Part shown: one piece after another, positions 60,995 through 64,000 of the stretch | Layout: the number at the start of each line of letters is the position of its first letter | Numbering within the stretch: position 1 is the stretch's first letter | Assembly: GCF_002250505.1 (NCBI RefSeq) | Contig: NZ_NJGY01000005.1 | Location: 23,134-87,133 of the forward strand | Length of the DNA stretch: 64,000 nt | Direction of reading: 5' to 3' | From: Janthinobacterium sp. PC23-8 | Lineage (GTDB): Bacteria > Pseudomonadota > Gammaproteobacteria > Burkholderiales > Burkholderiaceae_D | Notes under the pieces: model-generated | The model's database searches: none | What the model was told of the DNA's origin: nothing | What the model saw: only the letters and a program-made list of their open reading frames with translations | Position numbers and translations under genes: made by a program

Positions 60995-62479
60995 ATGAAA
61001 TATTCAGATTTAAGAGATTTTATTTCTCAACTGCAACAAATGGGCGAACTTAAGACTATTTCGACCCCTGTTTCCCCTTATTTGGAGATGACGGAGGTGT
61101 GCGACCGCACCTTGCGCGCGGGCGGACCGGCCTTGCTGTTCAAGCATCCGACCAACCATGACATGCCGGTGCTGGCCAATCTGTTCGGTACTCCCCGCCG
61201 GGTGGCGTTGGGCATGGGCGCCGAGGATGTCAGCGAACTGCGCAAGATCGGCCACGTGCTGGCGCGCCTGAAGGAGCCGGAGCCGCCGAAGGATTTCAAG
61301 GATCTGCTCGGTCTGGGTTCTCTGGTGAAATCCGTATGGGACATGTCGCCGAAAGAGCTGCGCGGCGCCAAGTGCCAGGAAATCGTCTGGGAAGGCAATG
61401 ATGTCGACCTGGCGCGGCTGCCGATTCAGCACTGCTGGCCCGGCGATATCGCTCCCCTGATTACCTGGGGCCTGGTGATTACCAAGGGGCCCAACAAAAA
61501 ACGCCAGAACCTGGGCATTTACCGCCAGCAGGTGCTGGGCCGTAACAAGGTCATCATGCGCTGGCTGGCGCACCGGGGCGGCGCGCTCGACTTCCGCGAG
61601 CACGCGCTGCAGACCAAAGGCAAGCCGTATCCGATCGCCGTCGCGCTCGGCGCCGATCCCGCTACCATATTAGGTGCCGTCACGCCGGTGCCCGACAGCC
61701 TGTCCGAATACCAGTTCGCGGGCCTCTTGCGCGGCAGCCGCACGGAACTGGTGAAAGCGATTGGCAGCGAGCTGCGCGTGCCGGCTTCGGCCGAAATCGT
61801 GCTCGAAGGCCATATCTATCCTGACGAAAACCATCCGAGTGGCTACGAGCATGCGCTCGAAGGGCCGTATGGCGACCATACCGGCTACTATAATGAGCAG
61901 GACAGTTTTCCGGTATTTACCATCGACCGCATCACCATGCGGCGCGATCCGATCTATCACTCCACGTATACCGGCAAGCCGCCCGACGAGCCTGCCGTGC
62001 TGGGTCTGGCACTCAATGAAGTGTTCGTGCCGCTGCTGCAAAAGCAGTTCAGCGAAATCACCGATTTCTATCTGCCGCCCGAGGGCTGCAGCTACCGCAT
62101 GGCCGTGGTGCAGATCAAGAAACAGTACGCGGGCCACGCCAAGCGCGTGATGTTCGGCGTGTGGAGCTTCCTGCGCCAGTTTATGTATACCAAGTTCATC
62201 GTGGTGGTCGATGAAGACGTCAATATCCGCGACTGGAAAGAAGTCATCTGGGCCATCACCACCCGCGTCGACCCGATCCGCGATACGACCCTGGTCGACA
62301 ACACGCCGATCGATTACCTCGATTTCGCGTCGCCAATCAGCGGCCTGGGCAGCAAGATGGGCATCGACGCCACCAATAAGTGGCCGGGCGAAACAACGCG
62401 CGAGTGGGGCACGACGATTGCCATGACGCCCGAGGTCAAGGCCAGGGTCGATAGTATCTGGCAGGAACTGGGCCTGTAG
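60995..62479 (+). CDS. ubiD: UbiD, 4-hydroxy-3-polyprenylbenzoate decarboxylase
   Basis: A 494-residue prenylated-FMN-dependent decarboxylase of ubiquinone synthesis. N-terminal MKYSDLRDFISQLQQMGELK, the prFMN/Mn block RQNLGIYRQQVLGRNKVIMR, and EGPYGDHTGYYNEQDSFPVF with the catalytic Glu/Arg region are typical; VVVDEDVNIRDWKEVIWAI and LDFASPISGLGSKMGIDATN close the family pattern. It needs UbiX, not present in this window. Start ATG at 60995 lies in AT-rich DNA with no strong ribosome site. Confidence 0.97.
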   Translation: MKYSDLRDFISQLQQMGELKTISTPVSPYLEMTEVCDRTLRAGGPALLFKHPTNHDMPVLANLFGTPRRVALGMGAEDVSELRKIGHVLARLKEPEPPKDFKDLLGLGSLVKSVWDMSPKELRGAKCQEIVWEGNDVDLARLPIQHCWPGDIAPLITWGLVITKGPNKKRQNLGIYRQQVLGRNKVIMRWLAHRGGALDFREHALQTKGKPYPIAVALGADPATILGAVTPVPDSLSEYQFAGLLRGSRTELVKAIGSELRVPASAEIVLEGHIYPDENHPSGYEHALEGPYGDHTGYYNEQDSFPVFTIDRITMRRDPIYHSTYTGKPPDEPAVLGLALNEVFVPLLQKQFSEITDFYLPPEGCSYRMAVVQIKKQYAGHAKRVMFGVWSFLRQFMYTKFIVVVDEDVNIRDWKEVIWAITTRVDPIRDTTLVDNTPIDYLDFASPISGLGSKMGIDATNKWPGETTREWGTTIAMTPEVKARVDSIWQELGL

Positions 62480-62534
62480 AGGGGCATGGGGAGGGCGCTT
62501 GCACGGCTACTTCCCCAATCTGGCGCAGACCGGT

Positions 62535-62540
62535 TATAAT
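62535..62540 (+). promoter_or_regulatory. -10 box of the SRP RNA gene
   Basis: A perfect TATAAT six to seven bases before the first paired base of the SRP RNA. The -35 region has no good match. Confidence 0.6.
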
Positions 62541-62547
62541 TGTCCCC

Positions 62548-62643
62548 GGCGGGCCCCTGCGCATCGTGGCATGGCTAACCTGGTCAGGTCGGGAACGAAG
62601 CAGCCACGGCTATTAACCATGAGTGCCGCAGATCAGGCTCGCC
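62548..62643 (+). ncRNA. ffs: 4.5S signal recognition particle RNA
   Basis: A hairpin RNA of about 96 nt that binds Ffh and targets ribosomes to the membrane. Ends GGCGGGCC and GGCTCGCC pair. The conserved SRP core AGGTCGGGAACGAAGCAGCC is in the apical part: GGAA tetraloop (62592-62595) and the AGCAGCC asymmetric loop. The pair closing the tetraloop is G-C rather than the common C-G, a compensated change. Mature ends were not fixed to the base. It lies directly upstream of dnaX, as is common. Confidence 0.92.
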
Positions 62644-62666
62644 TCCTTCGGGAAATACATCGCAAA

Positions 62667-62687
62667 GCTGCCCCAGGGCGGCTTTTT
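62667..62687 (+). terminator. Terminator of the SRP RNA gene
   Basis: Stem GCTGCCC/GGGCGGC (one G-T pair, short loop) followed by five T. Confidence 0.75.
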
Positions 62688-62801
62688 CGTTTTGGCGATG
62701 GATTCCTGTCATGCGATACAATTGCCGCCTTGGCTGGCCCGGCCATGAGGCTTGCGCCCGCCGCGCAGGATCACCGCAACATCGCATGGTAAAATCTCAG
62801 C

Positions 62802-64000
62802 ATGTCCTATCAAGTCCTCGCCCGTAAATACCGCCCCAAGAATTTCGAGACGCTCGTCGGCCAGGAGCACGTCGTGCGCGCGCTCACGCATGCGCTGCAC
62901 AGTGGCCGCTTGCATCACGCCTATCTGTTTACGGGCACGCGCGGGGTCGGCAAGACCACCTTGTCGCGCATCCTGGCCAAGTCGCTCAATTGCATCGGCC
63001 CCGATGGCACCGGCGGCATCACGGCCCAGCCTTGCGGCCAGTGCGAAGCGTGCACGGCGATCGATGCGGGGCGCTTCGTTGACTATATAGAGATGGATGC
63101 GGCGTCGAACCGCGGCGTCGATGAAATGGCGCAGCTGCTGGAGCAAGCGGTGTATGCGCCCAGCAATGCGCGCTTCAAGGTCTATATGATCGATGAGGTG
63201 CACATGCTGACCAATCACGCCTTCAATTCCATGCTGAAAACCCTGGAAGAGCCGCCTGAACACGTGAAGTTCATCCTGGCCACCACGGACCCGCAAAAGA
63301 TCCCCGTCACGGTGCTGTCGCGCTGCCTGCAATTCAACCTCAAGCAGATGCCGCCCGGCCATATCATCAGCCACCTGGACAATATCCTGGGGCAGGAGGG
63401 CATTGCCTTCGAGCAACCGGCCTTGCGCCTGCTGGCCCAGGGCGCCCACGGCTCCATGCGCGATGCGCTGTCGCTGACCGACCAGGCGATTGCCTATGCG
63501 GCCGGTGAAGTCACGCTCGACGCCGTGCAGGGCATGCTGGGCGCGCTCGACCAGTCTTACCTGGTGCGTCTGCTCGATGCGCTGGCGCGGCAGGATGGCG
63601 CCGACTTGCTGGCCGTGGCCGACGAAATGGCTTCGCGCAGCCTGTCGTACAACAATGCGCTGCAAGACCTGGGTACCTTGCTGCACCGGATCGCGCTGGC
63701 GCAAAGCGTGCCGGCCGCCGTGCCGCACGATTTGCCGGAATACGCCGACATCAATCGCCTGGCGGCCGCCTTTGACGCCCAGGAAGTGCAATTGTTCTAC
63801 CAGATCGCCGTGCATGGCCGCAATGAACTGGGCCTGGCACCCGACGAATACGCAGGCTTTTCCATGACCTTGCTGCGCATGCTGGCGTTTCGGCCCGGCA
63901 TGGGCGGCGCCGAAGGCGTGCCTGCCGCCGCGCCTGCGGCCGCCCCGGTGAGTCGTCCGGCCTTTGTTGCCGCCGCGCGTGCCGCCGCCCAGCCGGCGCC
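62802..64000 (+). CDS. dnaX: DNA polymerase III subunits gamma/tau, N-terminal part
   Basis: The gene continues past the right edge; 399 codons are visible. Walker A is FTGTRGVGKTTLSRILAKSL, the zinc module has the cysteines SLNC and QPCGQCEAC, and the Walker B and sensor block is VYMIDEVHMLTNHAFNSMLK. Clamp-loader domain III begins about residue 245, and an Ala/Pro-rich linker starts near residue 370. Start at 62802 is the conserved MSYQVLARKYRP. The frameshift site that gives gamma, if any, lies beyond the window. Confidence 0.96.
   Translation, partial: MSYQVLARKYRPKNFETLVGQEHVVRALTHALHSGRLHHAYLFTGTRGVGKTTLSRILAKSLNCIGPDGTGGITAQPCGQCEACTAIDAGRFVDYIEMDAASNRGVDEMAQLLEQAVYAPSNARFKVYMIDEVHMLTNHAFNSMLKTLEEPPEHVKFILATTDPQKIPVTVLSRCLQFNLKQMPPGHIISHLDNILGQEGIAFEQPALRLLAQGAHGSMRDALSLTDQAIAYAAGEVTLDAVQGMLGALDQSYLVRLLDALARQDGADLLAVADEMASRSLSYNNALQDLGTLLHRIALAQSVPAAVPHDLPEYADINRLAAAFDAQEVQLFYQIAVHGRNELGLAPDEYAGFSMTLLRMLAFRPGMGGAEGVPAAAPAAAPVSRPAFVAAARAAAQPA

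Overview
The window is a stretch of GC-rich bacterial chromosome. Gene content and order point to a betaproteobacterium of the Oxalobacteraceae (Janthinobacterium/Massilia/Duganella-like): orn beside an M48 protease gene, ybgC-tolQRAB-pal-cpoB, ribD-ribE-ribBX-ribH-nusB, ffs followed by dnaX, and a minor-pilin/pilY1 cluster. This placement is inference from protein character and synteny; no 16S rRNA is present. Almost all of the window is coding, and no insertion sequence, prophage or CRISPR array was seen.

Layout. 1-7.1 kb: partial M48 protease, orn, a LysR regulator divergent from an EamA exporter, a small AT-rich two-gene island with its own operator-like palindrome, a Fur-box-controlled hemS-like gene, a UPF0149/SEC-C protein and a SrkA-like kinase. 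7.2-18.9 kb: an 811-residue coiled-coil protein converges on a ten-gene minus-strand tellurium-resistance-like (Ter) locus. Read from its promoter end, the locus encodes a DUF475/TerC-like membrane protein, TerD, AIM24, ATP-grasp, phosphoribosyltransferase, HAD phosphatase, StiP/PELOTA protein, CitE-like lyase, a TerA-like two-domain protein and a small membrane protein. The enzymes overlap by a few bases each and look like one pathway that makes a small molecule.

19-38 kb: PAP2-like protein, RND efflux pair, small lipoprotein, exported SAM-hydrolase-like protein, NAD(P)HX dehydratase, histidine phosphatase, cystine transporter, YigZ, YdfG-like reductase, chemoreceptor, acyltransferase, VOC protein, a large unidentified membrane protein, an orphan BrnA antitoxin and three identical tRNA-Lys(TTT) genes, each followed by a terminator hairpin. 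38-43.7 kb: the complete Tol-Pal envelope operon. 43.9-46.1 kb: a ZTP riboswitch ahead of glyA, two tandem hairpins, then nrdR.

46.2-53.2 kb: type IV minor pilins (pilV, pilW, pilX, pilY1, pilE, fimT-like) with ATGA overlaps. 53.2-59.5 kb: riboflavin genes (ribD, ribE, ribBX, ribH) and nusB, interrupted by a Gln/Ala-rich protein of unknown function and an opposing OsmC gene. 59.6-64 kb: a membrane-anchored lytic transglycosylase, ubiD, the 4.5S SRP RNA gene and the first part of dnaX.

The most interesting pieces are the Ter biosynthetic module with an internal terminator/attenuator between terD and the enzyme genes, the large coiled-coil protein next to it, the glyA ZTP riboswitch whose terminator shares bases with the aptamer, the AT-rich gene pair at 3.2-3.9 kb, and the RibBX protein that has lost the GTP cyclohydrolase II metal site.
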